A DNA stretch of 47,590 bases from Syntrophomonadaceae bacterium. Its GTDB lineage: Bacteria > Bacillota > DSM-12270 > Thermacetogeniales > Thermacetogeniaceae. The notes beneath the pieces were generated by a model, which made no database searches, had not been told where the DNA came from, and saw only the letters and a program-made list of their open reading frames with translations. A program made the position numbers and the translations under genes. The DNA lies in contig JAAYWP010000045.1 of assembly GCA_012516535.1 (NCBI GenBank), positions 1 through 47,590 on the forward strand, given 5' to 3'. This document shows positions 38,731-47,373 of this stretch, piece after piece. Each line of letters opens with the position of its first letter. Position 1 is the first letter of the stretch.

Positions 38731-39783
38731 TTATTCACCCTCTCCCACATAGCGGACACCTGCTCCTTCAATAACCTGTCCGATGATATAAGCTTCTTCT
38801 CCCAACCCCTGCAGGGTTTTAAGAACTTCTTCTCCCCCATTTTTATCTGCAATCAGAACAAATCCGATACCCATATTAAACACCCGGTACATCTCATCCA
38901 ACTGTACATCGCCCTTTTGCTTCAGAAAATAAAAAATAGGCGGAACCGGCCACTTCCCCCGGTGGATCTCTACTCCCAGTCCCATGGGGAGTACCCGGGG
39001 AATATTTTCAGTCATTCCACCACCTGTAATATGGGCAGCCCCTTTGATCAAGCCACCCACCTTTTCTTTGGCAGCTAGGACCGATTTGACATAGATCCTG
39101 GTAGGAGTCAACAGTTCCTCCCCCAGAGTGCGGCCTGTTTCAGCAAAAGGATCTCCCACAGAAAGCCCGCATTTTTTAAAGAGGATATGGCGCACCAGAG
39201 AATAACCATTACTGTGGACACCGGATGAGGCAAGGCCAATCAATAGATCTCCGGCAGCTATCCTATTACCATCCCAGATAGCATCCCGGTTAACAACCCC
39301 TACAGCAAAACCGGCCAGATCATACTCCCCTTCAGGATAAAAATCAGGCATCTCCGCTGTTTCACCCCCTAAAAGGGCACAGCCCGCCTCTCTGCAGCCG
39401 GCAGCTACACCGGCCACAACCTCCTCTGCTTGACGCGGCTCAAGTTTGCCACAGGCCAGATAATCCAAATAAAAAAGAGGTTCTGCACCTGTTACCAGGA
39501 TGTCATTGACACACATAGCCACCAAATCGATCCCTACTGTATCATGTTTTCCCACCATTTGGGCGATCTTCAGCTTGGTCCCTACACCATCAGTACCAGC
39601 AACCAGCACCGGCTTAGGATAACGACTCAGATCCAGTGTAAAAAGACCTGAAAACCCTCCGATGCCACCCAGAACCTCAGGGCGCATAGTTGACGCCACA
39701 TGCCTTTTCATCAGTTCCACAGCATAATTCCCCGCGTCTATATCCACTCCAGCTTCTTTATAAAGTGATTTTTCTTGAGCCAT
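38731..39783 (-). CDS. purM: Phosphoribosylformylglycinamidine cyclo-ligase (AIR synthetase)
   Basis: A 350-aa PurM, closing the imidazole ring of AIR with ATP. It has YKEAGVDIDAGNYAVELMK at the N-terminus, the glycine-rich LVAGTDGVGTKLKIA, LLGGETAEMPDFY and HITGGGMTENIPRVLP. The start is ATG 39783 with AGGTGGG 6 nt upstream; the ORF track start at 39837 is an extension into purF. It lies between purF and purN as in Bacillus. Confidence 0.96.
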   Translation of the reverse strand: MAQEKSLYKEAGVDIDAGNYAVELMKRHVASTMRPEVLGGIGGFSGLFTLDLSRYPKPVLVAGTDGVGTKLKIAQMVGKHDTVGIDLVAMCVNDILVTGAEPLFYLDYLACGKLEPRQAEEVVAGVAAGCREAGCALLGGETAEMPDFYPEGEYDLAGFAVGVVNRDAIWDGNRIAAGDLLIGLASSGVHSNGYSLVRHILFKKCGLSVGDPFAETGRTLGEELLTPTRIYVKSVLAAKEKVGGLIKGAAHITGGGMTENIPRVLPMGLGVEIHRGKWPVPPIFYFLKQKGDVQLDEMYRVFNMGIGFVLIADKNGGEEVLKTLQGLGEEAYIIGQVIEGAGVRYVGEGE

Positions 39784-39833
39784 TAAGAACCCACCTATTC
39801 GCAGATCATTTCCTAACACACGACTGATACCGA

Positions 39834-41243
39834 TCACTTAACATTACTTGGTATCTGAATTGGATAATTTCCACAGAAACAAGCATCACAAAGTTCATCC
39901 GGTTGGAAGGGAGCTAAAGCGGCATGCAACCCAAGAAGACTTAGGTAATTAAGGCTATCAGCACCGATATGCCGGCGAATCTCCTCTAAACAGTGGCTGG
40001 CTGCGATCAGTTCCCCCCTGCTGGAGGTATCGATCCCATAATAGCAGCTATGGGTAATAGGTGGAGAACTGACCAAAAGGTGCACCTCCCTGGCACCTGC
40101 CTCCCGGATCATCTGCACAATTTTCCCTGATGTGGTCCCCCTGACAATAGAATCATCGATCATAATCACTCTTTTTCCAGAAACAATTTCCTTGATTGGG
40201 TTGAGCTTAAGCCGCACACCCAGTTCCCTGAAGGTCTGTGCCGGACGGATAAATGTACGCCCTATATACCTGTTCTTCATCAATCCTTCACTAAATGGAA
40301 GGCCCCGCTCAGCAGCATAGGACAGAGCTGAACTGACCCCCGAATCAGGCACTGGAATCACCATATCCCCCTCCAAGGGGTATTCCTTAGCCAACTGGCG
40401 CCCTAGGGCATAGCGCGCCTCTTGCACATTCAACCCATCGATCACACTGTCCGGTCTGGCAAAATAAACAAACTCAAAAGCACATAAAGCCTTTCGGTGA
40501 GCTTTATGGGGACGCAAAGATGTTATACCACGTTCATCAATGATCACAACTTCCCCAGGCTCAATATCTCTGATAAACCGCGCTCCTACAGTATCCAGTG
40601 CACAGGACTCAGATGCCAGCACATAACCATCTTGCAAACGACCTAAGCACAGAGGGCGCATCCCATAGGGATCTCGTATGCCGAACATCCTTTTTTCGGT
40701 CAGCATCACAAGAGAATAGGACCCCTCGATCTTCTCCATGGTCTGGAGAATACCGGATACCAGGTCCTTTGCCCCGGCACGTACGATCAAACTGACGATT
40801 AACTCACTGTCTGCTGTGCTCTGAAAAACCGCGCCGGCATCCTCAAGCTCTCTCCTCAGTTCAGCACTGTTGGTCAGCCTTCCATTATGGCCAATGGCGA
40901 TCATGCCATCCCTATAATAGAAATTCAGCGGTTCTGCATTCTCTATAATACTATCCCCAGCAGTGGTGTAGCGGACATGGCCTAGAGCGATGGATCCTTG
41001 CAGCTTTTCTAAGATATCCTCTGTGAAAACTTCCCCGACCAGGCCCATCCCTTTACGGCAGATGATCTTGTTACCATCACTGACAGCAATACCAGCGCTC
41101 TCCTGTCCGCGGTGCTGGAGTGCATAAAGCCCATAGTAAGTGATCCTAGCCACATCCTGCCCAGGTGCATAAATACCAAAAACACCACAAGCCTCATGGG
41201 GCTTATCACTATTTAAAAATAACTGGCAATACTCCCCCGCCAT
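39834..41243 (-). CDS. purF: Amidophosphoribosyltransferase (Fe-S type)
   Basis: A 469-aa PurF, the committed step of purine synthesis, moving glutamine nitrogen to PRPP. The catalytic N-terminal Cys is Cys19 ([10 protein letters not shown]), which implies removal of an 18-residue propeptide as in Bacillus. Likely [4Fe-4S] ligands are the Cys in [10 protein letters not shown], in HSCYYGID, and Cys452/Cys455 in ELCDACFCG. The PRPP loop is [14 protein letters not shown]. The glutaminase site is intact, unlike PurQ next door. The start overlaps the purL end by 31 bp, the only ATG available in frame. Confidence 0.96.
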   Translation of the reverse strand: MAGEYCQLFLNSDKPHEACGVFGIYAPGQDVARITYYGLYALQHRGQESAGIAVSDGNKIICRKGMGLVGEVFTEDILEKLQGSIALGHVRYTTAGDSIIENAEPLNFYYRDGMIAIGHNGRLTNSAELRRELEDAGAVFQSTADSELIVSLIVRAGAKDLVSGILQTMEKIEGSYSLVMLTEKRMFGIRDPYGMRPLCLGRLQDGYVLASESCALDTVGARFIRDIEPGEVVIIDERGITSLRPHKAHRKALCAFEFVYFARPDSVIDGLNVQEARYALGRQLAKEYPLEGDMVIPVPDSGVSSALSYAAERGLPFSEGLMKNRYIGRTFIRPAQTFRELGVRLKLNPIKEIVSGKRVIMIDDSIVRGTTSGKIVQMIREAGAREVHLLVSSPPITHSCYYGIDTSSRGELIAASHCLEEIRRHIGADSLNYLSLLGLHAALAPFQPDELCDACFCGNYPIQIPSNVK

Positions 41244-43408
41244 ACCTTTTCCATCTCCTCAATATGCTGATTGATTAAAGCCCGCTCTGCTCTATCCCTG
41301 ATAATAAGGTGTCTCCCTCCTGTCTCCCCCAGCACTGCAGCAGTAACCCCTGCTTTCTCTGCTGTTTTCAAAACACTGTCCAGTTCGCGGGGAGTACATG
41401 TAACCAGTATACAGGATTGTACCTCACCAAAGAGCAGAGCATCTTCCCTCCCAGCAAAAGGCAGATTTATTGTTGCCCCTCTTTGGCCGGGAATACAGCA
41501 CTCAGCAATAGCTACAGCTAGACCGCCTTCAGCACAGTCATGGGCTGATTTTATTTTCCCTTCTCTGATCAGTTCACGACAGCAGAGCTGAACCTGTTTT
41601 TCTTCAGCTAAATCGATTTCGGGAACCTCTCCCTGTTCCAAACCATGGATCACAGCCAGATACTCGCTGGCACCTAACTGGGGGTGGAATTTACCCAACA
41701 GCACCACCAGATCACCCGAATCCTTAAAAGCACTTGTGGTACATCTTTTCACATCGGGAAGAAGTCCCACCATTCCTACAACAGGTGAAGGGTAAATAGC
41801 CTCTCCTTTTGTTTCATTATATAGGCTGACATTTCCACTGACAACAGGTATCTCCAAGCTGCGGCAGGCCTCACTCATCCCCTCCACCACCTGTTTGATC
41901 TGCCAGAAGATCTCGGGCTTTTCAGGATTGCCGAAGTTCAGTCCATCTGTAAGCGCCAAGGGCTCAGCCCCCACACAGGAAAGATTCCTTGCTGCCTCCG
42001 CAACAGCGATTGCTCCCCCACGGCTGGGATCAAGGTAGCAGTAGCGTGGGTTCCCATCAGTTGTCATAGCGATTCCTTTTTTCGTCCCTTTGATGCGCAA
42101 AACCGCAGCATCTGCACCAGGGCCTACTATCGTATTCAGCATCACCTGATGATCATATTGAATGTATACCCACTCTTTGCTGGCAATATTGGGGGATGAC
42201 AGAAGCTTCAGCAAAACACTGTTTAAGTCTTCTGGAACAGGGAGATCATCCGGCTTCCAGTTACGCAGTCTTTGATAATACTCCGGTTCTCTCTGCTCCG
42301 GATACCGGACCGGAGAGTCAGTAAGAGCTTTCACCGGTATTTCAGCAACTACAATTTCCCCATCAAGTACCCGGTAGATACCATCCTCGGTCACCCTGCC
42401 GACAACAGCTGCTTCAACACCCCATTTAGCAAATATATCCATCACCACTTGTCTGTGCTGGGGTTCGATCACTAAGAGCATCCTCTCCTGTGACTCAGAG
42501 AGCATTACCTCATAAGGGGTCATCCCTTCATCCCGCTGTGGCACCAAAGACACATCGATCTCTATACCAGTACCGGCCCTACCGGCCATCTCAGCACTGG
42601 AACTGGTGAGACCTGCTGCACCCATATCCTGAATGCCTACCACATAGCCCTTTTCCATCAATTCCAAGCAGGCCTCGATGAGAAGGCTTTCCAGAAATGG
42701 GTCACCTCTCTGTACATCAGGGGCCTCGGTCTCCTCACTAAACTCTTCAGAGGCGAAGGTGCAGCCGTGGATACCATCCCTACCTGTTTTTGCCCCGGCA
42801 GCCACTACTAAATTCCCAGGCCCTGCTGCCAGCCCCCGGACAATCCGTTTATGGTCTACCAAACCGACACACATGGCATTGACCAGGGGATTACCCTGAT
42901 AACTGGGATGGAAGAAAATGTCTCCCCCTACAACAGGAGTTCCCAGACGATTTCCATAACCACCGATTCCCTCCACAACCCCGGAAAAGAGGTGGCGCAC
43001 CCGGGGGTCCTCCAAACTACCGAAACGCAGGGAGTTCAAAGCAGCGATCGGACGCGCTCCCATGGTAAATATATCCCGCGCTACCCCTCCTACACCTGTG
43101 GCAGCACCTTCATAGGGTTCCACTGCTGATGGGTGGTTGTGGCTTTCAACTTTGAATACCAAAGCCTGCCCATCACCAATATCAACAACACCGGCATTTT
43201 CGCCGGGGCCTTGAATAACATATTTGCCCTCTGTGGGGAAATTCTTGAGCACAGGACGGGAATGCTTATAACTGCAGTGTTCGGACCAGAGCACTGCAAA
43301 AAGTCCGGTCTCCAGATAGTTAGGCTCTCTCCCGAGAATATCACAGATCTTTGCGTATTCTTCAGAACTAAGCCCCATCTCCATCCAGGCAGGTTTTTGT
43401 TCACTCAT
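41213..43408 (-). CDS. purL: Phosphoribosylformylglycinamidine synthase subunit II (small PurL)
   Basis: A 731-aa small-type PurL that makes FGAM from FGAR, ATP and ammonia. It has [11 protein letters not shown]-like [47 protein letters not shown] and [16 protein letters not shown]. It lacks the fused glutaminase domain of large PurL and normally gets ammonia from PurQ with PurS as bridge; both genes precede it. Small PurL proteins are known to accept free ammonium in vitro. That matters because PurQ here lacks its catalytic Cys. Confidence 0.97.
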   Translation of the reverse strand: MSEQKPAWMEMGLSSEEYAKICDILGREPNYLETGLFAVLWSEHCSYKHSRPVLKNFPTEGKYVIQGPGENAGVVDIGDGQALVFKVESHNHPSAVEPYEGAATGVGGVARDIFTMGARPIAALNSLRFGSLEDPRVRHLFSGVVEGIGGYGNRLGTPVVGGDIFFHPSYQGNPLVNAMCVGLVDHKRIVRGLAAGPGNLVVAAGAKTGRDGIHGCTFASEEFSEETEAPDVQRGDPFLESLLIEACLELMEKGYVVGIQDMGAAGLTSSSAEMAGRAGTGIEIDVSLVPQRDEGMTPYEVMLSESQERMLLVIEPQHRQVVMDIFAKWGVEAAVVGRVTEDGIYRVLDGEIVVAEIPVKALTDSPVRYPEQREPEYYQRLRNWKPDDLPVPEDLNSVLLKLLSSPNIASKEWVYIQYDHQVMLNTIVGPGADAAVLRIKGTKKGIAMTTDGNPRYCYLDPSRGGAIAVAEAARNLSCVGAEPLALTDGLNFGNPEKPEIFWQIKQVVEGMSEACRSLEIPVVSGNVSLYNETKGEAIYPSPVVGMVGLLPDVKRCTTSAFKDSGDLVVLLGKFHPQLGASEYLAVIHGLEQGEVPEIDLAEEKQVQLCCRELIREGKIKSAHDCAEGGLAVAIAECCIPGQRGATINLPFAGREDALLFGEVQSCILVTCTPRELDSVLKTAEKAGVTAAVLGETGGRHLIIRDRAERALINQHIEEMEKVWRGSIASYF

Positions 43409-44120
43409 CGGTCATTACTCCTTCCTGTGTGTGAATACCCCACCAATCCAAGACAGACAAAAACAACCGCAGCCCCTGGGTATTGCCTAAAATCTCTTCT
43501 GAACAGCGTTCCGGGTGAGGCATAAGGCCTAAAACATTCCCTTTAACATTACAAATCCCAGCAATATTCCGCACAGATCCATCAGGATTGGCTGCAGGTA
43601 TAACCTCTCCCTGCTCATTGCAGTAGCGGAAGACAACCTGCCCGTTTTGCTCCAACTGGGCAAGGCCTTCCGAATCTATATAGTAATTCCCCTCACCATG
43701 GGCTATTGGGTACTTGATAACCTCCCCCTGATGGTATCTGTTGGTAAAAGGTGTCCTGCTGTTCTCTACTCTGAGAAAAACATCATGGCAGCGAAAGCGA
43801 AGGCTTTCATTTTTACGCATCGCTCCAGGCAACAGCCCTGTATTTAAAAGAATCTGGAAACCATTGCCGATCCCCAGAACAAGTCCCCCCTGTTCTGCAA
43901 AATCTGCAATCTGTTCTATCACTGGGGTTGCTGCAGCCAGCGCCCCAGCTCTCAGGTAATCACCATATGAGAAACCACCGGGAAGAACTATACAGTCAAA
44001 TCCGTCCAGTTCCCGCTCCTCCGGCTGTATAGGACTGACAGGATGGCCGATCAACTGATCGATAACATAAAAACAGTCAGCAGCATTGGCACCGGGAAAG
44101 AACACCACTCCAAATTTCAT
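43401..44120 (-). CDS. purQ: Phosphoribosylformylglycinamidine synthase subunit I, glutaminase nucleophile missing
   Basis: A 239-aa class I (triad) glutamine amidotransferase with the normal PurQ frame: [28 protein letters not shown], and His and Glu of the triad in [12 protein letters not shown]. The nucleophile elbow, normally GICNGFQ, reads GIGNGFQ, so residue 85 is Gly (codon GGC at 43868-43866) instead of Cys (TGC). Glutamine hydrolysis should be lost, while the protein may still stabilise the PurL-PurS complex. It overlaps purS by 4 bp and purL by 8 bp. A single-base sequencing error is the main alternative. Confidence 0.93.
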   Translation of the reverse strand: MKFGVVFFPGANAADCFYVIDQLIGHPVSPIQPEERELDGFDCIVLPGGFSYGDYLRAGALAAATPVIEQIADFAEQGGLVLGIGNGFQILLNTGLLPGAMRKNESLRFRCHDVFLRVENSRTPFTNRYHQGEVIKYPIAHGEGNYYIDSEGLAQLEQNGQVVFRYCNEQGEVIPAANPDGSVRNIAGICNVKGNVLGLMPHPERCSEEILGNTQGLRLFLSVLDWWGIHTQEGVMTDE

Positions 44121-44371
44121 CTGTCAACCTCCCGGAGTTCAAAACTATAATCCTCCAATACCATATTAACTAAAAATTTTTCACAGATCTGGCGCAGCTC
44201 TTCCTCTGCAGCTGTGCGGTCACGCTCCTTTATTTTAAGGAGAAAATACTTTCCTGTTGTTACCTCTTCCACCTGGTCATACCCCTGTGACTTAAGACTG
44301 TTCTTTATCGCTTTTCCCTCGGGATCGAGGATCCCCTTTTTCAATGTCACATAGACCGCTGCCTCAAACAT
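44117..44371 (-). CDS. purS: Phosphoribosylformylglycinamidine synthase subunit PurS
   Basis: An 84-aa PurS that bridges PurQ and small PurL. It has [38 protein letters not shown] and [18 protein letters not shown] lies upstream of the ATG. It is first of the purSQLFMNH series, 649 bp downstream of purE; that gap replaces the purK, purB and purC genes of the Bacillus order. Confidence 0.95.
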   Translation of the reverse strand: MFEAAVYVTLKKGILDPEGKAIKNSLKSQGYDQVEEVTTGKYFLLKIKERDRTAAEEELRQICEKFLVNMVLEDYSFELREVDR

Positions 44372-44478
44372 CTCCTATACCTCCTTAGTGCCAGGCTTGC
44401 TTTATTGCCTTTTTCAAAACGGTGCCATTAACAGTACCAATTTTGCTTTATTGTCTTATTTACCATCCCTATATTCTA

Positions 44479-44504
44479 ACGACTAACCACCAACTTCCAA
44501 CTTG
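44479..44504 (-). repeat. GTTGGTGGTTAGTC-type repeat
   Basis: AACGACTAACCACCAACTTCC on the plus strand belongs to the family seen at 23807, 23917, 36031 and 45657. Confidence 0.6.
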
Positions 44505-44585
44505 CCAGGCTTGCCTGATTGCTTTATTTATACGACCCATCATGGGGATTGTCCCCGCGGCCCTATCGACTATACTTATCTTTTC

Positions 44586-44610
44586 TCCGACCTCCGACTT
44601 CCGGCATCCA
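44586..44610 (-). repeat. Dispersed GTCGGA/GCCGGA-type motif
   Basis: On the minus strand GGATGCCGGAAGTCGGAGG is related to the interior of foldback copies A and C and to the motif at 10346-10376. Confidence 0.5.
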
Positions 44611-44720
44611 ACCTCTATTTCAGCCAGGCTTGTTTTATTGCCTTTTCACAATGCTGTTTGTGTTTTATTGCTTAATTATTACCCGCCGGTTCCTCCGCCC
44701 ATTTGCTTCGCGATCTTCGA

Positions 44721-44932
44721 TTTATCCCTGCCGCTTGTCACATAAGCTCCAGTTTAACTTGCCCTAAGACTCCTCGCTTTCATAGCAAACCGCACCCTAT
44801 GACGCCATCCATTTTAGAAGTCGGATGCCGGAGGTCTGAGGCCAGAATTTGAAATTTGAATCAGGTGTCATTACCCCTTCGTCAACGGCAAGCAACAACC
44901 CTCGCAAGTCGCTGCGCGCTAGCAGGAATAAA
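44721..44932 (+). repeat. Foldback (MITE-like) element, copy C
   Basis: 212 bp running from TTTATCCCTG to GCAGGAATAAA. The arms AACTTGCCCTAAGACTCCTCG and CGTCAACGGCAAGCAACAACC match copy B closely. The interior at 44796-44873 matches copy A (inverted) at 74 of 78 positions. It lies in the purE-purS gap. Confidence 0.82.
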
Positions 44933-44989
44933 AATTGCTCAGAGAAGATGCTTCTCATAATCGGTCAATCCATCCTCCTGATCGCTCGT

Positions 44990-45033
44990 GAGTCAAAGTC
45001 ACCGTCCCCTTGAGTCAAAGTCACCGTCCCCCT
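44990..45033 (-). repeat. 22-bp tandem pair that supplies the 3' end of purE
   Basis: GAGTCAAAGTCACCGTCCCC occurs at 44990 and 45012 (22-bp units with one or two differences). On the minus strand the unit reads GGGGACGGTGACTTTGACTC. The purE stop TGA (45023-45021) and its last codons (ESGGR) come from this repeat, so insertion or slippage has set the end of the protein. Confidence 0.85.
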
Positions 45034-45521
45034 GACTCACTCAGTTTCTCCGCCTTTTTTGCTGTGCGCTCCGCAAGTTCCTTTTTATAAGCCCTGAACT
45101 TTTCCCTCAGTTCCGGCTCCTTGATGCTCAACATTTGAACCGCCAGAAGAGCAGCATTGCGCGCCCCATCAATAGCCACTGTAGCCACCGGAACACCCGG
45201 TGGCATCTGAACTATAGAATAGAGAGAATCCAGACCATTGAGGGCACCGCCTTTTAGAGGAACCCCGATCACAGGCAGACAGGTGTATGCTGCCAGAACT
45301 CCTGGCAGATGGGCAGCCATCCCCGTCCCGGCAATAATCACCTCAATACCTCGTTCCTCCGCGCTGCGGGCGTATTCAGCTGCCAGATCCGGGCTGCGGT
45401 GGGCAGAAGCAATGGTCATCTCATAGGAAACCCCAAAATCCTGCAAAATACGAGCTGCTTCCTCCATAACCGGGAGATCAGAATCACTCCCTAAAACGAT
45501 TCCTACTCTGTGTTTTTCCAC
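45021..45521 (-). CDS. purE: N5-carboxyaminoimidazole ribonucleotide mutase
   Basis: A 166-aa class I PurE converting N5-CAIR to CAIR. It has [46 protein letters not shown] and [15 protein letters not shown]. Class I PurE usually works with PurK, which is not in the window. The GTG start at 45521 has GGGAGTG upstream. The last residues are encoded by a GGGGACGG-type repeat. It is first of the pur genes in the window, with purS 649 bp downstream. Confidence 0.95.
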   Translation of the reverse strand: MEKHRVGIVLGSDSDLPVMEEAARILQDFGVSYEMTIASAHRSPDLAAEYARSAEERGIEVIIAGTGMAAHLPGVLAAYTCLPVIGVPLKGGALNGLDSLYSIVQMPPGVPVATVAIDGARNAALLAVQMLSIKEPELREKFRAYKKELAERTAKKAEKLSESGGR

Positions 45522-45656
45522 CTGTTTTCACTCCCTACCCTATATGCCAAAAGGACCACCCTTTTAACGCCCATACATAAAATATCTATAACTCTGACCA
45601 TCTCCGGCCCTTCGTTCCTTAATTCTTTTTAACTATATTGAAACATACTGACTTTC

Positions 45657-45688
45657 CAACGACCAACCACTAACCACCAATGACCATT
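45657..45688 (-). repeat. Heptad-type repeat abutting the guaA stop
   Basis: On the minus strand TAATGGTCATTGGTGGTTAG and GTGGTTGGTCGTTGG directly follow the guaA TAG. It is the same repeat family and same relative position as after hisB. Confidence 0.7.
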
Positions 45689-45689
45689 A

Positions 45690-46658
45690 CTACTCCCACT
45701 CAATTGTTCCTGGCGGTTTTGATGTGATATCATAAAGCACCCTGTTGACACCCGGAACCTCACGGACAATACGGCTGGCTATCTGATCCAGGAGATCATG
45801 GGGCAGGTGTGCCCATTTTGCGGTCATGGCATCTTCACTATTGACAGCACGGATGACTATGGGGTGAGCATAAGTGCGTTCTCCATCAGAGACCCCCACA
45901 CTCCTGACCGGCAGCAAAACAGCAAAATACTGCCAGATCTCTCTACCCAAGCCAGCTTTTTGGATTTCCTCCCTTAAGATATAATCAGCTTCCCGCACCA
46001 TGGTGAGCTTTTCCTCTGTTACTTCACCCAGGACACGAACCGCCAGGCCAGGTCCAGGGAAGGGTTGGCGCCAAATAACATCTCTGGACAGACCCAATTC
46101 CTCACCGATGAGGCGCACCTGATCCTTGTACAACTCACGCAGAGGTTCCAGCAGCTTAAGTTTCATATCCTCAGGGAGGCCACCCACATTATGATGGCTC
46201 TTCACTACACCTGCTGCGTTTTTCCCCGATTCGATTACATCAGGGTAGATTGTACCCTGCAGAAGGAATTGAAAATCACCCAGCCGGGCGGCTTCCTCCT
46301 GAAACACATTGATAAATTCATTGCCTATAATCTTCCTTTTTCTTTCCGGGTCTGTTACACCCGCTAATTTATTCAGGAACCGCTCCTTGGCATCAACAGT
46401 GATGGTATTAACACCCACATGCCGGAGAATCTCTGTCACCTGTTCCCGCTCGCCTTTTCTCAACAGTCCGTGGTCAACAAAAATACAGGTTAACTGATCT
46501 CCAATTGCCCGCTGTACCAAAGCTGCAGCAACTGTGGAATCGACTCCTCCGCTCAGCCCTCCCACAACCCTGCTCTTACCGACGGTTTTTCTGATAGAAG
46601 AGAGCTGTTCTTCGATAAACTCAGCCGGTGTCCAATTCCTGCCCTTTTGTTTATTCAC
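45690..46658 (-). CDS. guaA: GMP synthetase, ATP pyrophosphatase part only (no glutaminase domain)
   Basis: A 322-aa protein matching only the C-terminal two-thirds of bacterial GuaA, which is about 510 aa. The P-loop [10 protein letters not shown] is at about 33-42. [20 protein letters not shown] and the dimerisation end [13 protein letters not shown] are intact. The N-terminal class I glutaminase domain is absent, and the start overlaps the hpt stop by 8 bp, so it cannot be just upstream. The start [20 protein letters not shown] corresponds to the linker that follows the glutaminase in fused bacterial enzymes, which suggests deletion from a fused ancestor. It should aminate XMP with free ammonia, or with a glutaminase subunit encoded elsewhere. 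Confidence 0.92.
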   Translation of the reverse strand: MNKQKGRNWTPAEFIEEQLSSIRKTVGKSRVVGGLSGGVDSTVAAALVQRAIGDQLTCIFVDHGLLRKGEREQVTEILRHVGVNTITVDAKERFLNKLAGVTDPERKRKIIGNEFINVFQEEAARLGDFQFLLQGTIYPDVIESGKNAAGVVKSHHNVGGLPEDMKLKLLEPLRELYKDQVRLIGEELGLSRDVIWRQPFPGPGLAVRVLGEVTEEKLTMVREADYILREEIQKAGLGREIWQYFAVLLPVRSVGVSDGERTYAHPIVIRAVNSEDAMTAKWAHLPHDLLDQIASRIVREVPGVNRVLYDITSKPPGTIEWE

Positions 46659-47214
46659 GAGCCAGTTCCTCCTTAGTTAGGCATTTATCCCCACACTCCT
46701 GATGAAGAATGTAGATATTGGGAAGATTGCGATAGCGCTGAGCACAGTCCAACCCATAACCCACAACAAAGTAATCGGGAATAGTAAAACCATTGTAATC
46801 AGGGGTAAAATCCACCTTGCGCCTACTGGGTTTGTCTAGAATGGTGCAAACCCTTAGGCTGGCAGGACCCCTGGCCTCAAGGGTTTTACAAAGGTATTTC
46901 AGTGTTAATCCAGTGTCGATGATATCCTCCACTAAAAGCACATGCTTGCCGGTGATTGTTTCATCCAGGTCTTTGAGGATTCTGACAACACCGGAGCTGA
47001 CAGTATCATCCCCATAACTGGATACTGCAACAAAATCTATGATCACCGGCATCTCTAAATTGCGCACCAAATCGGCCATAAAGACAAAAGCACCCCGTAG
47101 GATGCCTACCACCAGGAGTTCTTTTCCTTGATAATCCCGGTTGATCTGTTCGGCCAATTCCTTCACTTTTGACCGCAGTTGCTCTTCTGTAAAGAGTATT
47201 TCAAGTTTTTCCAA
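46651..47214 (-). CDS. hpt: Hypoxanthine(-guanine) phosphoribosyltransferase
   Basis: A salvage enzyme of about 187 aa converting hypoxanthine or guanine with PRPP to IMP or GMP. It has [32 protein letters not shown], the PRPP loop [14 protein letters not shown] and [19 protein letters not shown]. The ORF track start at 47229 is GTG-rich; TTG at 47214 lies 5 nt after GGGAG and is the better start, though the exact codon is uncertain. It overlaps guaA by 8 bp, giving a purine salvage and GMP unit. An extended -10 promoter lies upstream. Confidence 0.94.
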   Translation of the reverse strand: MEKLEILFTEEQLRSKVKELAEQINRDYQGKELLVVGILRGAFVFMADLVRNLEMPVIIDFVAVSSYGDDTVSSGVVRILKDLDETITGKHVLLVEDIIDTGLTLKYLCKTLEARGPASLRVCTILDKPSRRKVDFTPDYNGFTIPDYFVVGYGLDCAQRYRNLPNIYILHQECGDKCLTKEELARE

Positions 47215-47304
47215 GCACACTCCCACCAATCTGTTATACCTAGTATTTCCTCATTAACAAAAAAGTTATTAAAGAAGCACCTATTTCAAAAAAAATCAAG
47301 TCAT

Positions 47305-47313
47305 ATTATATCA
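47305..47313 (-). promoter_or_regulatory. Extended -10 promoter for hpt-guaA
   Basis: On the minus strand TGATATAAT gives an extended -10 element (TG-N-TATAAT) about 90 bp upstream of hpt. There is no good -35 box, which extended -10 promoters can do without. No purine riboswitch fold was recognised in the leader. Confidence 0.55.
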
Positions 47314-47373
47314 CAAAAATGGTTTTTACCACTAATACTACAATAAAAATCTATACTGAAAAAACCGCGGATA

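Larger units (their letters stand above)
44390..44648 (+). repeat. Three copies of GCCAGGCTTG-type repeat spaced 114-119 bp
   Basis: GCCAGGCTTG followed by TTTATTGC, CTGATTGCTTTATT or TTTTATTGC occurs at 44390, 44504 and 44623. Spacings of 114 and 119 bp suggest an old tandem duplication that has diverged between the cores. Confidence 0.55.
44372..45020. other. 649-bp repeat-filled gap between purE and purS
   Basis: The ORFs here (44422-44745, 44519-44767) have no recognisable protein character. The region holds three copies of a GCCAGGCTTG...TTATTGC sequence, a heptad-type repeat, a GTCGGA/CCGGCA motif, foldback copy C and a 22-bp tandem pair. In Bacillus-type operons purK, purB and purC would lie here; no remnant of them was seen. 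Confidence 0.7.

Noticed and set aside
44372-45020. CRISPR-like array in the purE-purS gap
   Set aside because: Repeat cores are only about 10 bp, spacings exceed 110 bp, copies diverge, and there are no cas genes.
45690-46658. GuaA as an archaeal split-type subunit gained by transfer
   Set aside because: The N-terminus keeps the linker that follows the glutaminase domain in fused bacterial GuaA, and the sequence is otherwise bacterial in character.
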